Shown here: piece after piece, positions 1 through 9,335 of the stretch
Layout: every line of letters starts with the position of its first letter
How positions within the stretch are numbered: position 1 is the stretch's first letter
Assembly: GCA_015233685.1 (NCBI GenBank)
Contig: JADFXF010000007.1
Coordinates: 1 to 45,542 of the forward strand
Length of the DNA: 45,542 nt
Source: Nitrospirota bacterium
GTDB lineage: Bacteria; Nitrospirota; Thermodesulfovibrionia; Thermodesulfovibrionales; Magnetobacteriaceae
Reading direction: 5' to 3'
Position numbers and translations under genes: made by a program
Notes under the pieces: model-generated
Database searches by the model: none
Seen by the model: the letters and a program-made list of their open reading frames with translations, nothing else
Told to the model about the DNA's origin: nothing

Positions 1-3000
1 AATCTCGATAAGAACGGCACGGCTAAGGCCGCTCTAAAGGATATTCCAGAAATAAGTATCCCGCACGACATCAGGGCGGAGCTTGAGTTTCCTGACCCTA
101 ACGGCGAGATTCAAACCGTTTCGTCAAACATTCCTGTCTATCCCTCGTCGCTGTTGGTGGGAATAGACCCGTCAGACTGGGCAGCGTCGAAAGACTCCCT
201 CAGGTATAAGGTAATTGTATTAGGCATTGACGGCAAGCCGCGGCCAAATACGCCTGTTGAGGTTGATATTTTTAAGAAGAAGACTTACTCCCACAGAAAA
301 CGTGTGGCGGGCGGGTTCTATTCTTACGAAAATGTTGATGAGATAAAGAAGATTGGACGCCACTGCACCGGCAAGACTGACGAAAAAGGCATTTTATTCT
401 GTGAGGCACCCTCACCGGCCGTTGGCAGGATAATTATCCAACCAGAGGTAAAAGACGAAAGCGGAAGATCGGCGTTTACTAACAGCGAGGTCTTTATTGC
501 GGGCAAAGAGGATGTGTGGTTTGAAGGTGGAAGTGATGACCGCATTGATATTCTTGCTGAGCAGAAAAGATATGAAGTCGGCGAAACGGCAAAGTTTCAG
601 GTAAGGATGCCCTTTAAGGAGGCCACAGCCTGGATAACCGTCGGGCGTGAAGGCGTCATGGACACATATGTAAAGACAATCACCAGAAACGCGCCGGTTA
701 TTGAGATACCTATAAAGAAAAACTATGCCCCAAATGTTTACGTATCCGCGCTTGTCATAAGGGGCCGCATTGATGACGCCAAACCAACGGCGATGTTTGA
801 CCCGGGAAAACCCGCGTTTAAATTGGGTATTACAGGGATTGATGTCGGCTGGCGGCCACATGAGCTTAAAGTCACTGTTACTACGGACAGGCAAGTTTAT
901 AAGGTGAGGCAGGAGGCCAGGACTAAAATAAAGGTGCTTGACTCCGACGGCAAGGCACCGCCCAAGGGCAGCTCAGTAATCATAGCGGCCGTTGACGAGG
1001 GGCTGTTGGAATTAAAGCCAAATCTAAGCTGGAAGCTGCTTGAGGCGATGATGAGCAAAAGGCCGTATGAACTAAAGACCTCGACCTCACAGGCGGTAGT
1101 CATAGGGAAGCGGCACTTCGGGCGTAAGTCACTCCCACAAGGCGGCGGTGGCGGCAAGAGCGTTACCCGCGAGCTGTTTGATACGCTCATACTTTGGAAG
1201 GCAACCGTTATGCTTGACGAACAGGGCGAGGCCTCAGTGAATGTTCCACTGAACGACTCGCTTACCGCTTTTAAGATTGTTGCCATTGCCACGGGCGGCC
1301 CAGGGTATTTCGGCACGGGTGACACGTCTGTCAGGACTTCTCAGGATTTGATGATATTTTCGGGTATTCCCCCGCTTGTGCGCACCGGCGACAGGTTTAT
1401 CGCTGGTTTTACGGTAAGAAACACCACCGAAAAGGCGATTGACGCCCTCGCCGAGCTATCAGTAAGGGGTAGCGACAACATCACGAGAAAGATGTCTCCA
1501 GTAAAAATTACTGTGTCGGCAGGACGTTCTGAGGTTTTTAACTGGCAGATAGATGTACCGCTTAACGTCAATTTGCTGGTATATGAAATGGCGGTAAAAG
1601 GTATCTCAGAAGACTCGCTGCGTGTACAACAAAAGGTAGTTAACGCCGTAGATGTGAGGACGTATCAGGCAGAGCTGCGGCAGATTGACGCGCCATATGC
1701 GGTTGCGGTTGAAAGACCGGCAGATGCCTTACCAAAGCTTGGCGGGATTGATGTATCGTTCAAGCCCAGGCTTGGTGAGGGTTTGACAGGTGTAGATTAT
1801 TATATGGCGCGCTATCCATACTCGTGTATGGAGCAAAAGGTCTCAAAGGCAATAGCCCTCAGAGACACAGTGATGTGGAATGGGATTAGGTCAGAGCTGC
1901 CGAACTATCTCGACAAAGACGGCCTCGTAAAATATTTCCACAATATGAGAACCGGAAGCGAGGTGTTGACGTCATATATCTTGTCAATCTCCAACGAAGC
2001 CGGATATGAAATACCCCAGGAGACAAAGGACAAGATGATAGCCGCTTTAATATCTTTTGTAAATGGGAAGATAACAAGGAGAACTCCCCTTCAGACAGCC
2101 GATTTAGTCGTAAGAAAACTCTCGGCCATCGAGGCCCTCTCACGCTACGGCGCGGCAGACCCGGCAATGTTGGCCTCAATAACCACTGACCCTGCTCTGC
2201 TTCCAACCTCGGCGCTTATTGATATTGTCAACATTCTGAGACGTGTCGCCGGTAAAGATAAGAGGCTGAAGGCGGCCATTGATACTCTGCGTACGAGGCT
2301 CAACCTGCAGGGTACGGTGATGAGCCTGTCAACAGAAAAGATGGATAATTTATGGTGGCTTATGGCCACGCCGGATACAAACGCTGTGCGCCTTCTGCTG
2401 ACATCCCTATCCATAGAGTCATGGAAATCAGATGCGCCTAAGATAGCCGCAGGGGCAATAGGCAGGATGCGGCACGGCCACTGGGACAGCACCGTGGCAA
2501 ACGCATGGGGTGTGCTGGGTGCCCTTCGCTTCTCAGCAAGATACGAATCAGTCCCTGTAAACGGCGTAAGTACCGCTCAATTGGACAACAAAACATTTAA
2601 CACCGACTGGAGAAAGACCCCAAAGGGCAGCGTTGGCAGGTTTGACTGGCCTGACAATAGGAAGGCGGCACTTAGTGTTTCTCATAACGGCATGGGGAAG
2701 CCCTGGGCTACGATTCAAAGTCTCGCGGCTATACCGCTGACAAAACCATTGAGAAGCGGATACAATATTGAAAAGACGATTACGCCCGTCTCGCAAAAGA
2801 CTAAGGGCAAGTGGACAAAGGGCGATGTGTTTACGGTTGATTTAAAAATAGATGCCCAGTCAGACATGACATGGGTTGTGGTAAATGACCCCGTCCCTGC
2901 AGGCTCAACGATTCTAAACAGGGGGCTTGGGCGGGATTCAACTCTGCTTACGAAAAAGAAGCAGCAATTTACTGGCGCGTGGGAGGCCTATAAAGAATTC

Positions 3001-3180
3001 ACCTTCGAGGGCGTAAAGGTGTACTATGAATATGTACCAAAGGGTAGCCTGTCAGTCTCATACACCGTAAGGCTGAATAACGACGGCGTATTTCAAATGC
3101 CAACCACAAGAGTGGAAGCACTGTATAATCCGGAAATGTTTGGCGAGATACCTAATGATAGGATGGAAGTGGTTAAGTAG
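1..3180 (+). CDS. Alpha-2-macroglobulin family protein (5' end outside window)
   Basis: The reading frame is open from base 1, so this is the C-terminal ~1059 residues of a larger protein; bacterial alpha-2-macroglobulins are usually 1,500-1,900 aa. Visible in order are MG-type beta domains, an A2M domain around window residues 395-440 (LFDTLILWKATVML and the following DSLTAFK), then the thioester domain with YPYSCMEQ. The thioester Cys is at bases 1825-1827 and the Gln at 1834-1836, so the CxEQ trap is intact. A long alpha-helical TED and C-terminal beta domains follow. Family members sit in the periplasm, usually lipid-anchored, and covalently trap attacking proteases. They often pair with pbpC, but here htpG is the next gene. 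The TTG at 154 is only an internal codon. A G-stem hairpin repeat follows the stop. Confidence 0.92.
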   Translation, partial: NLDKNGTAKAALKDIPEISIPHDIRAELEFPDPNGEIQTVSSNIPVYPSSLLVGIDPSDWAASKDSLRYKVIVLGIDGKPRPNTPVEVDIFKKKTYSHRKRVAGGFYSYENVDEIKKIGRHCTGKTDEKGILFCEAPSPAVGRIIIQPEVKDESGRSAFTNSEVFIAGKEDVWFEGGSDDRIDILAEQKRYEVGETAKFQVRMPFKEATAWITVGREGVMDTYVKTITRNAPVIEIPIKKNYAPNVYVSALVIRGRIDDAKPTAMFDPGKPAFKLGITGIDVGWRPHELKVTVTTDRQVYKVRQEARTKIKVLDSDGKAPPKGSSVIIAAVDEGLLELKPNLSWKLLEAMMSKRPYELKTSTSQAVVIGKRHFGRKSLPQGGGGGKSVTRELFDTLILWKATVMLDEQGEASVNVPLNDSLTAFKIVAIATGGPGYFGTGDTSVRTSQDLMIFSGIPPLVRTGDRFIAGFTVRNTTEKAIDALAELSVRGSDNITRKMSPVKITVSAGRSEVFNWQIDVPLNVNLLVYEMAVKGISEDSLRVQQKVVNAVDVRTYQAELRQIDAPYAVAVERPADALPKLGGIDVSFKPRLGEGLTGVDYYMARYPYSCMEQKVSKAIALRDTVMWNGIRSELPNYLDKDGLVKYFHNMRTGSEVLTSYILSISNEAGYEIPQETKDKMIAALISFVNGKITRRTPLQTADLVVRKLSAIEALSRYGAADPAMLASITTDPALLPTSALIDIVNILRRVAGKDKRLKAAIDTLRTRLNLQGTVMSLSTEKMDNLWWLMATPDTNAVRLLLTSLSIESWKSDAPKIAAGAIGRMRHGHWDSTVANAWGVLGALRFSARYESVPVNGVSTAQLDNKTFNTDWRKTPKGSVGRFDWPDNRKAALSVSHNGMGKPWATIQSLAAIPLTKPLRSGYNIEKTITPVSQKTKGKWTKGDVFTVDLKIDAQSDMTWVVVNDPVPAGSTILNRGLGRDSTLLTKKKQQFTGAWEAYKEFTFEGVKVYYEYVPKGSLSVSYTVRLNNDGVFQMPTTRVEALYNPEMFGEIPNDRMEVVK

Positions 3181-3210
3181 AAGAGTAAAAAAGGCCAAAA
3201 CAACGGCAAC

Positions 3211-3293
3211 GACGAAGGGGGGGTAACCCCCCCTTCACCCCGTAAATCTCGCCACGTTTTGTCTATTGCGTTTGGGCTGCCGCCGTTGGCGGC
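3211..3293. repeat. Interspersed hairpin repeat, copy 1
   Basis: About 83 bp that aligns with 13612-13691. It holds a G-rich hairpin (stem GAAGGGGGGG, loop TAA, perfect complement) and, about 45 bp on, a second hairpin CCGCC-GTT-GGCGG. The linker is also recognisable in both copies (gcca.cgtttt...ttg.gttt..). Just downstream GCCTCAG/CTGAGGC (3292-3313) can form another 7-bp stem. It follows the A2M stop codon and could stop transcription, but no T-run follows the first stem, so I call it a repeat rather than a terminator. Confidence 0.75.
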
Positions 3294-3386
3294 CTCAGAA
3301 CTCCGGCTGAGGCTAGGTTGATTTTTTTAGGGTGGATGGGTTAGTATAGTTGTTGAGTGTATTAACTATTAGGAGGTCAATTACAT

Positions 3387-5291
3387 ATGCCTGTTGAGAA
3401 TCTTGAGTTTAAAACAGAGATAAACCAGCTCCTCAATCTTATGATTCACTCCTTGTATTCTCACAAGGAGATATTCCTCAGAGAACTGCTCTCAAACGCC
3501 TCTGACGCCATTGACAAGGCCAGGTACGAATCCCTCGTTAACAGCGAGGCCATTACGGATACGGGTGATTGGTCAATTAAAATCATTGCTGATAAAGACT
3601 CTAATACGCTTACCATCAGCGACAATGGTATCGGCATGACCAAAGAGGAAATCATCGCGGAGCTTGGCACTATTGCCCACTCCGGGACGCTTGACTTTAT
3701 GCGCGCCCTAAAAGAAAAGGGCGACATGAACCTCATCGGGCAGTTCGGCGTCGGTTTCTACTCGTCTTTCATGGTTGCCGACAAGGTTACTGTGATAACC
3801 AAAAGCGTAAAGGCGGCCACCGCCGTCAAATGGGAATCAGAGGCTAAGGGCACGTTTACTGTCGAAGACGCCGAAAGACCGTCACGCGGCACAGACGTTA
3901 TCCTGCATATTAAGGATGACGATAAAAAGTATCTTAATCACTGGGAAATCAGCACCGTAGTTAAAAAATACTCCGACTACATTGAATACCCGATAGTTAT
4001 GGATGTCGAGCGCGAAGAGGACAGCGCCCTTGATAAGGGTACAAAGGTGAAGCTGACAAAAGAAGAGACTCTGAACTCCCAAAAGGCCATATGGCTGAAA
4101 GATAAATCAGAGATAACCCAAGAGCAGTATAACGAGTTCTACAAGCATGTCTCTCACGATTTTACCGACCCGTTGACTGTTATACATTTTAAGGCCGAGG
4201 GCACTTCCGAGTTTACCGCCCTGATATACATCCCGTCGCATGTGCCGATGGATATTTTTTATGAACAATTTAAGATAGGCCCGGTGCTCTATGTAAAGAG
4301 GGTTCAGATTATGGACCACTGCGAAGAGCTTGTGCCGAAATATCTGCGATTTATTAAGGGTGTTGTGGACTCCTCGGATTTGCCGTTAAACGTATCAAGA
4401 GAGATACTGCAAAACAACCCGCACGTCAGCGTAATTAACAAAAATATCACAAAAAAAGTCCTCGACACGCTGTCTGATATGGAACAGAAGGACTTCGAAA
4501 AGTACAAGAAATTCTACGAGGAACTCGGCAAGGTACTCAAAGAGGGTGTCCACTTTGACTTCCAGAGGCGGGAGGCGATAGCCGATTTGTTGCTCTTCCG
4601 GTCCACCAAAACGGGCAAAGAGGCCTACACTACGCTGAAAGAATATGTTGACACCATGAGAGAGGGCCAGGAAGAGATTTACTACATCACCGGCTCATCC
4701 TATGACGAGGTGTCACAATCGCCTCACCTGGAGAGCTTTAATGAACAGGGATATGAGGTCCTCTTCATGCTTGATGAGGTGGATGACATCATATTCGGTT
4801 ATTTCGAGTACAAGGGCAAGCGCATGAAGTCCGTCATCAAGGGCAGCGTTGACCTTGATAAGAAAGACGATAAGAAGAAAGAGGAAGAGGGACATAAATA
4901 TGAAAAGCTGCTCGCCCAGATAACGAGTCGCCTGAAGGACGACGTAAAAGAGGTGCGCCTCTCAGGAAGGCTGAAGCAGTCGCCCTGCTGTCTCGTCTCA
5001 GACGAGGGCGCCATTGACCCCGCAATGGAACGGATGCTGCGCTCAATGGGCAAAGACGTCCCCAAAAATATGCGAATCCTGGAGATAAATCCCAACCACC
5101 CACTGATAGAGGCCCTGAGTGGTGCAGTAGAAAAGGGCGAACGTGGTGCGGTAGAAAAGGGCGAAGGCGCAGAGGCCTTGATTGACTTGCTCTATGAACA
5201 GGCCCTTGTGCTTGATGGCAATAAGCCAAAAGACCCGGCAGCGTTCGCTAAGAGGATAACAGAGCTGATGCTTGAGTCGCTGAGGCGTTAG
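3387..5291 (+). CDS. htpG: Molecular chaperone HtpG (Hsp90 family)
   Basis: 634 aa, full length for bacterial Hsp90. ATP-driven cytosolic chaperone that acts as a dimer on late folding clients. The N-terminal GHKL ATPase domain shows the catalytic Glu33 and Asn37 (RELLSNASDAIDKARY), Asp79 in DNGIGM and the glycine-rich lid motif GQFGVGFYSSFM. The middle domain carries the conserved NVSREILQ stretch, and the C-terminal dimerisation domain ends near residue 634. The ATG start is set by AGGAGG at 3371-3376. Near the C terminus (codons 579-594) an 8-residue unit is duplicated in frame, which is not usual for the family. The stop is followed in the same frame, two codons later, by the TTG start of the glycosyltransferase gene. 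Confidence 0.97.
   Translation: MPVENLEFKTEINQLLNLMIHSLYSHKEIFLRELLSNASDAIDKARYESLVNSEAITDTGDWSIKIIADKDSNTLTISDNGIGMTKEEIIAELGTIAHSGTLDFMRALKEKGDMNLIGQFGVGFYSSFMVADKVTVITKSVKAATAVKWESEAKGTFTVEDAERPSRGTDVILHIKDDDKKYLNHWEISTVVKKYSDYIEYPIVMDVEREEDSALDKGTKVKLTKEETLNSQKAIWLKDKSEITQEQYNEFYKHVSHDFTDPLTVIHFKAEGTSEFTALIYIPSHVPMDIFYEQFKIGPVLYVKRVQIMDHCEELVPKYLRFIKGVVDSSDLPLNVSREILQNNPHVSVINKNITKKVLDTLSDMEQKDFEKYKKFYEELGKVLKEGVHFDFQRREAIADLLLFRSTKTGKEAYTTLKEYVDTMREGQEEIYYITGSSYDEVSQSPHLESFNEQGYEVLFMLDEVDDIIFGYFEYKGKRMKSVIKGSVDLDKKDDKKKEEEGHKYEKLLAQITSRLKDDVKEVRLSGRLKQSPCCLVSDEGAIDPAMERMLRSMGKDVPKNMRILEINPNHPLIEALSGAVEKGERGAVEKGEGAEALIDLLYEQALVLDGNKPKDPAAFAKRITELMLESLRR
5121..5168 (+). repeat. 24-bp in-frame tandem duplication within htpG
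   Basis: Two adjacent 24-bp units, 5121-5144 and 5145-5168, encode GAVEKGER then GAVEKGEG. They differ at three bases, one synonymous and two in the last codon. The unit lies in the loop before the last helices of the C-terminal dimerisation domain. Confidence 0.85.
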
Positions 5292-5297
5292 GTTAAT

Positions 5298-6308
5298 TTG
5301 AACTCAGGGGCGATTGCTCAGGGTACAGCCTCATTCAGCGTTTGCGCCGTTGTGGTAACATACAACAGAAAGGTGCTGCTGTGTGAGTGTCTAAGCGCCC
5401 TGATGAGACAGACAAGGAGCCTTGACGCCGTATGGTTGATAGACAATTCCTCCAGCGACGACACCCCCACAGAACTCCTGAATCAGGGATTTATTGATAC
5501 ACTGCCGCCCACCACCCTGAGCGCCCCGCATGAGATAATAAAAAGGCACGAGGAAAGCGGCACTGTGCTGCATTACATCAGAATGCACGCAAACACGGGA
5601 GGCACGGGGGGGTATTATGAGGGGATGCAGCGGGCATACGAAGGCGGATTCCACTGGATATGGACAATGGACGACGATGTGGAGCCTAAACTCCATGCCC
5701 TGGAGACACTCCTGTCTTATGCAGGCCTCGGCGAATGTATCCAGGCGACGAGGGTATATCCCGATGGACATGTGTTTGAGGACAATAAGTACATTGACCT
5801 TGCCACGGGAAGACAAAAGGTCTTAAAAGACGCCGTGTTTGCGAAATATCAGACATTCTCCAGCAAGAATTTTGTCTCCTTCGAGGGACTTCTCATCAGC
5901 CGCAATATTATAAAGGAGATAGGTTATCCCGACAGGAGGTTTTACTGCTGGTGCGATGACTTCGCCTACGGCCTGATGGCCTCACTGTATACAAACATTA
6001 TTATGGTCAAGGAGGGCCTGATAATAAAAAAGCTCAAGCCCGGCGGAAATAAAATAGTACTTGGCAGAAAAAGCCTTCGCCTCAGGGACAAGGAGCTTTA
6101 CTATATGATAAGAAACCAGTTTATTATATTTGAGTACCTGAAACGGCTTGGAACTTTTTCCAGACTCGCATATCTCTCTCTGGGCGCGACGGTCATAAGG
6201 ATTGCCATAGGTACGATAGTGTACGAGAGAAGCCCGGGGAAACTGTTGTTGCTGCTTAAAGGATTTATGGACGGCCTGCTAAAAAGATATAACAAACCCG
6301 TAACGTAG
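5298..6308 (+). CDS. Family 2 glycosyltransferase (GlfT2/rhamnosyltransferase-like)
   Basis: 336 aa, GT-A fold. The nucleotide-sugar binding strand reads VCAVVVTYNRK. The metal-binding motif is Asp125-Asp127 in WTMDDDVEP, and a second acidic motif WCDDF lies near residue 217, where inverting GT2 enzymes carry the catalytic base. The family resembles galactofuranosyl- and rhamnosyltransferases that extend surface polysaccharide. The start is TTG, the first usable codon after the htpG stop (6 nt between), with no good Shine-Dalgarno, so translation may be coupled to htpG. The following gene is a polysaccharide flippase, which fits cell-surface glycan assembly. The sugar and acceptor cannot be read from the sequence. 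Confidence 0.88.
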   Translation: MNSGAIAQGTASFSVCAVVVTYNRKVLLCECLSALMRQTRSLDAVWLIDNSSSDDTPTELLNQGFIDTLPPTTLSAPHEIIKRHEESGTVLHYIRMHANTGGTGGYYEGMQRAYEGGFHWIWTMDDDVEPKLHALETLLSYAGLGECIQATRVYPDGHVFEDNKYIDLATGRQKVLKDAVFAKYQTFSSKNFVSFEGLLISRNIIKEIGYPDRRFYCWCDDFAYGLMASLYTNIIMVKEGLIIKKLKPGGNKIVLGRKSLRLRDKELYYMIRNQFIIFEYLKRLGTFSRLAYLSLGATVIRIAIGTIVYERSPGKLLLLLKGFMDGLLKRYNKPVT

Positions 6309-6357
6309 TGACCCCACTTTGTTGCACAGTACCGCTGTTGAGAAACATTGAAAACTT

Positions 6358-7797
6358 ATGGATCATGCTAAGCGAATAAAGAGGATAGCGTCGAATACGG
6401 TCTGGTTTTTTACCTCCCGGATGGCTGAGGTGGTAAACTCGCTGCTGTTGATAGCGCTTGTGGCGCGTTATCTGGGGGTAAAAGAGTTTGGCGTCTATTC
6501 GTTTTTAGTGGTTGTGTGCTGGGCTGTCCTGCCGCTTTTTTTTGTCCTCCAAAGGATATTGGTAAGGGATATTGCCGTTGACAAGGGGCGCGCCTCTGAA
6601 ATCGTTGGAACCGGCCTGACATTAATCGGCCTGTCAGCCCCGCCCATACTCATTTTTGCCATGCTGATTCTTTTGATTTTCAGGGTGGATACTATTTACT
6701 TTGTTGCCCTTGCCATAAACGTGGTTGTCATCACCTTTGCGGCGCTCAACAGTGTGTGCACCTCCGCGTTCATTGGCTTTGAAAAGGTTAGATATGAGAC
6801 TTTGGTCTCGTTTGCGGTGTCATCTATGTCTGTGGTGTTTATGTTAGCGGCAATCCACTTTGACATGGGTATTAATGGCGCATTTACGGCCTTTATGTTG
6901 TCTAATATCATAGGGTTTTGTATATCGTTGCTTATCTTAGCGAAGTTAGGCGTGCGCCCTGTCATAAAGATAGATTTTGGCAGGATGCGTTATTTCTTAA
7001 AAGAGTGCGGCTATCTTGCCCTGAACATGATAATCATATCAATATATGCGTATATGGGGGTATTTTTCCTGAAGGAATTTGCAACAGACTACGATATAGG
7101 GATATTTCAGGCCCCGGCCCGACTGTTAAACAGGCTGAACATCATCCCCGCCTCCTTCAGCGTGGCGATGTATCCCGTACTTGCCGCCTTGACCTCAGTC
7201 ACTTATCAGAAGGAAAGGATAGACCACATGATAACGACGGCCTGTCGGCTCATACTTATTGCAACGATACCGATGTCACTTATTGGATTTGCTATGGCGG
7301 ACGAGCTGATGTTGTTGTTATTTGGGGCGAAGTTTGCCTACAGTGCCGTGTTGTTCAGAATAATGATATTGGGCATTAATTTCAATTTTTTGATATACAT
7401 GTTTGAGCCGCTACTCATAATACTTCATAAACAGAGGAGTATTTTCATATTAAACCTGATACTGATAATATTGTCCGCCGCAGTGTATTATCCGCTTACA
7501 AGATTCAGTGGCGCGTATGGGGCGAGCGTTGCATCCTTTGTGTCAACTGTCCTGTATTTAGGTATATATCTGTATTTTATATCTTCGATAGTCGGCCTTA
7601 TGCCGCTGCTTAAGGGGGCGTATTTACCCGTAGCAGGGGGGCTTTGTGCGTTTGGGCTTGTATATTTTCTGGCCGGATATTACCAGAAATTTATCGTGTT
7701 GGCGGCAGCGCTTGCCGTATATGCTTTATTTGCTATGAAGGCATTCAGCTTTGAGGAGATACTTTTTATGAAGGGCCTGCTAAAGAAAAAAGGGTAA
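6358..7797 (+). CDS. Wzx-type polysaccharide flippase (MVF/MATE superfamily)
   Basis: 479 aa, strongly hydrophobic, about 12-14 predicted membrane helices. The N terminus (IASNTVWFFTSRMAEVVNSL) and the YLGVKEFGVYSF segment are typical of polysaccharide biosynthesis/Wzx proteins, which flip undecaprenyl-linked glycan units across the inner membrane. The C-terminal third keeps the hydrophobic pattern and ends in a basic tail. The ATG at 6358 has no clear Shine-Dalgarno. It lies 49 nt after the glycosyltransferase and probably belongs to the same transcript. It ends 2 nt from the convergent oxidase-like gene. Confidence 0.87.
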   Translation: MDHAKRIKRIASNTVWFFTSRMAEVVNSLLLIALVARYLGVKEFGVYSFLVVVCWAVLPLFFVLQRILVRDIAVDKGRASEIVGTGLTLIGLSAPPILIFAMLILLIFRVDTIYFVALAINVVVITFAALNSVCTSAFIGFEKVRYETLVSFAVSSMSVVFMLAAIHFDMGINGAFTAFMLSNIIGFCISLLILAKLGVRPVIKIDFGRMRYFLKECGYLALNMIIISIYAYMGVFFLKEFATDYDIGIFQAPARLLNRLNIIPASFSVAMYPVLAALTSVTYQKERIDHMITTACRLILIATIPMSLIGFAMADELMLLLFGAKFAYSAVLFRIMILGINFNFLIYMFEPLLIILHKQRSIFILNLILIILSAAVYYPLTRFSGAYGASVASFVSTVLYLGIYLYFISSIVGLMPLLKGAYLPVAGGLCAFGLVYFLAGYYQKFIVLAAALAVYALFAMKAFSFEEILFMKGLLKKKG

Positions 7798-7799
7798 AC

Positions 7800-9176
7800 T
7801 TACGACTTCCTCCCCGACCGCATTGCCTTTAGCACCACTATCAAAAACAAAAATCCACCAATAATAGACACCATGCCCCCAGTGCCCATAAGCCCCATAC
7901 TTGCCGCCTTCTTAAAGGTGTCCAGTCCCTGTGCACTGCCCGTTACCTTGCGCGCAATGCCGTAACCACCCCCCCATGCCAGCCCGGTTATGTGAAGCAA
8001 CTGCCCCGCGCCGTAGATATATGCCTGCAGCCTTGCAAGTCTTACAGCGGGTTCGTTAAATCCAAACAGTGGCAGGAAATAATACGTTAGTCCCATAAAG
8101 GAAAGCGTTACCCCTACGATTACCCCGTGGTAGTGGGCTGGTATCGTCACATTTATGCCGCTTATCATAAAACCTATCGCCCCGCCCGCCCCGAACAGTA
8201 TTATAGAGCTTATCAGGGCCGCGCGCAGGTGGCTCTTATTATCCCCGATTTTTGATTTTAACAGCGCGGCCAGGATTAACAAGGCAAACCCGATAACCGG
8301 TGCGCCTATCCCCCACTCCATCAACCCGGTGAATTGATGGATGTACTGCCATGAGCCTGCCTGCTGCGTGAAAATTATTATTGGGGCATATAGCGATGCC
8401 ACCAGTAGCGTCGAAAAAAGGATTATGGATGTCTTTGGCGGGAGGTTTAGCGCAAGTCCCGCCCCCCTTGCAAGCCATACCCACGCGGTGAGCATTATCG
8501 CCGTATCAAGCATCTGAAGTAAATGCCCCCCGCCCCAAAACAGCAGCTCAAAGTACCTCAGCGCGTTGGCGTCATCAGGGATTGACAGGTATGTCCAAAG
8601 AAGCGTACACATCGCAAGCAATCCAATGACTGCCCCCACATAAAGGCCATACCTCTGTGCCCCTGCCCCGGTTGTTGCCGCGCCCACAAGCGGTATGCAC
8701 AGCAGTGAACGCAGTAATAAAAGGGTAAAGCCGGTGAAAAATATCACAATGCCATAGAGAAATATCTTATCGTCCAGCACTGGTACATAATTGTTCATCA
8801 GCGGGTGCCACGCCCCGAGAAATGGCGACAGCGCAATAACGACTGTCCCAAAGGCAGATACATACAAGGCAGCATACCCTAAGCCCATAAAAGACTCCCT
8901 GCCGTTTAATGTCCATAAAACCCCTGCAAATGCTATAAACCATATCGTGACGGACAAATCCACATGTACGACTAGGGCAACCTTAAAAAAATCAATTAAT
9001 GGAAATACGTCCTGAATCTTAGGAGTCCTAGATAACACAAGCAAAATAGCCAACAGCCCCGCTATAAGCAAAGAGGCAATGCCAAGAATCATCCACCCCG
9101 CGGCAAGCCTGCGGCGTTTCCCTTCCACGATTTCAAATACGTTCGATTGCTCATTCATTATGACTGGCTCACTCAT
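7800..9176 (-). CDS. Heme-copper oxidase/NO-reductase superfamily subunit I-like protein, atypical active site
   Basis: 458 aa from the ATG at 9176, about 12 membrane helices. Helix II has His71 (HVDLSVTIWF), helix VI has His218 (WGGGHLLQ) and helix X has His348 and His350 (PAHYHGVIVG), matching low-spin heme, one Cu/Fe-B and both heme ligands of the superfamily. Where other members have the helix-VII His-His pair, this protein reads FTQQ (Thr270, Gln271); the next His is His280 in WQYIH. Two of the three Cu-B ligands therefore appear absent, and I do not assign oxygen reduction. No subunit II, III or cytochrome c gene is adjacent. A GTG at 9242 gives 22 more residues but lies upstream of a good promoter, so the ATG at 9176 (or 9158) is preferred. 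Confidence 0.8.
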   Translation of the reverse strand: MSEPVIMNEQSNVFEIVEGKRRRLAAGWMILGIASLLIAGLLAILLVLSRTPKIQDVFPLIDFFKVALVVHVDLSVTIWFIAFAGVLWTLNGRESFMGLGYAALYVSAFGTVVIALSPFLGAWHPLMNNYVPVLDDKIFLYGIVIFFTGFTLLLLRSLLCIPLVGAATTGAGAQRYGLYVGAVIGLLAMCTLLWTYLSIPDDANALRYFELLFWGGGHLLQMLDTAIMLTAWVWLARGAGLALNLPPKTSIILFSTLLVASLYAPIIIFTQQAGSWQYIHQFTGLMEWGIGAPVIGFALLILAALLKSKIGDNKSHLRAALISSIILFGAGGAIGFMISGINVTIPAHYHGVIVGVTLSFMGLTYYFLPLFGFNEPAVRLARLQAYIYGAGQLLHITGLAWGGGYGIARKVTGSAQGLDTFKKAASMGLMGTGGMVSIIGGFLFLIVVLKAMRSGRKS

Positions 9177-9185
9177 TATTACTGT

Positions 9186-9214
9186 ATGATAAGGGAAACG
9201 CACGGCAAAGTCAA
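9186..9214 (-). promoter_or_regulatory. Predicted sigma70 promoter of the oxidase-like gene
   Basis: On the minus strand, -35 TTGACT (9214-9209), 17-bp spacer, -10 TATCAT (9191-9186). Transcription would start around 9179, only a few nt before the ATG at 9176. This argues against the longer GTG start at 9242. Confidence 0.6.
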
Positions 9215-9335
9215 TGGCACGATGGGCGGCTGTCAAGCCCACGCATTTAAAAAATATAATCGGGAACTTATTCTCTCTGCCGTTGTCTATATGAGTAACG
9301 AACTAAAATAAATAAACAAACGGAGGTAAGCAACT

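Noticed and set aside
5289-5300. Readthrough fusion of htpG and the glycosyltransferase, which share a frame
   Set aside because: A normal TAG separates them and both proteins are complete on their own; no recoding signal is seen.
8155-9015. Plus-strand frames inside the oxidase-like gene
   Set aside because: Antisense to a membrane protein with conserved heme-ligand motifs.
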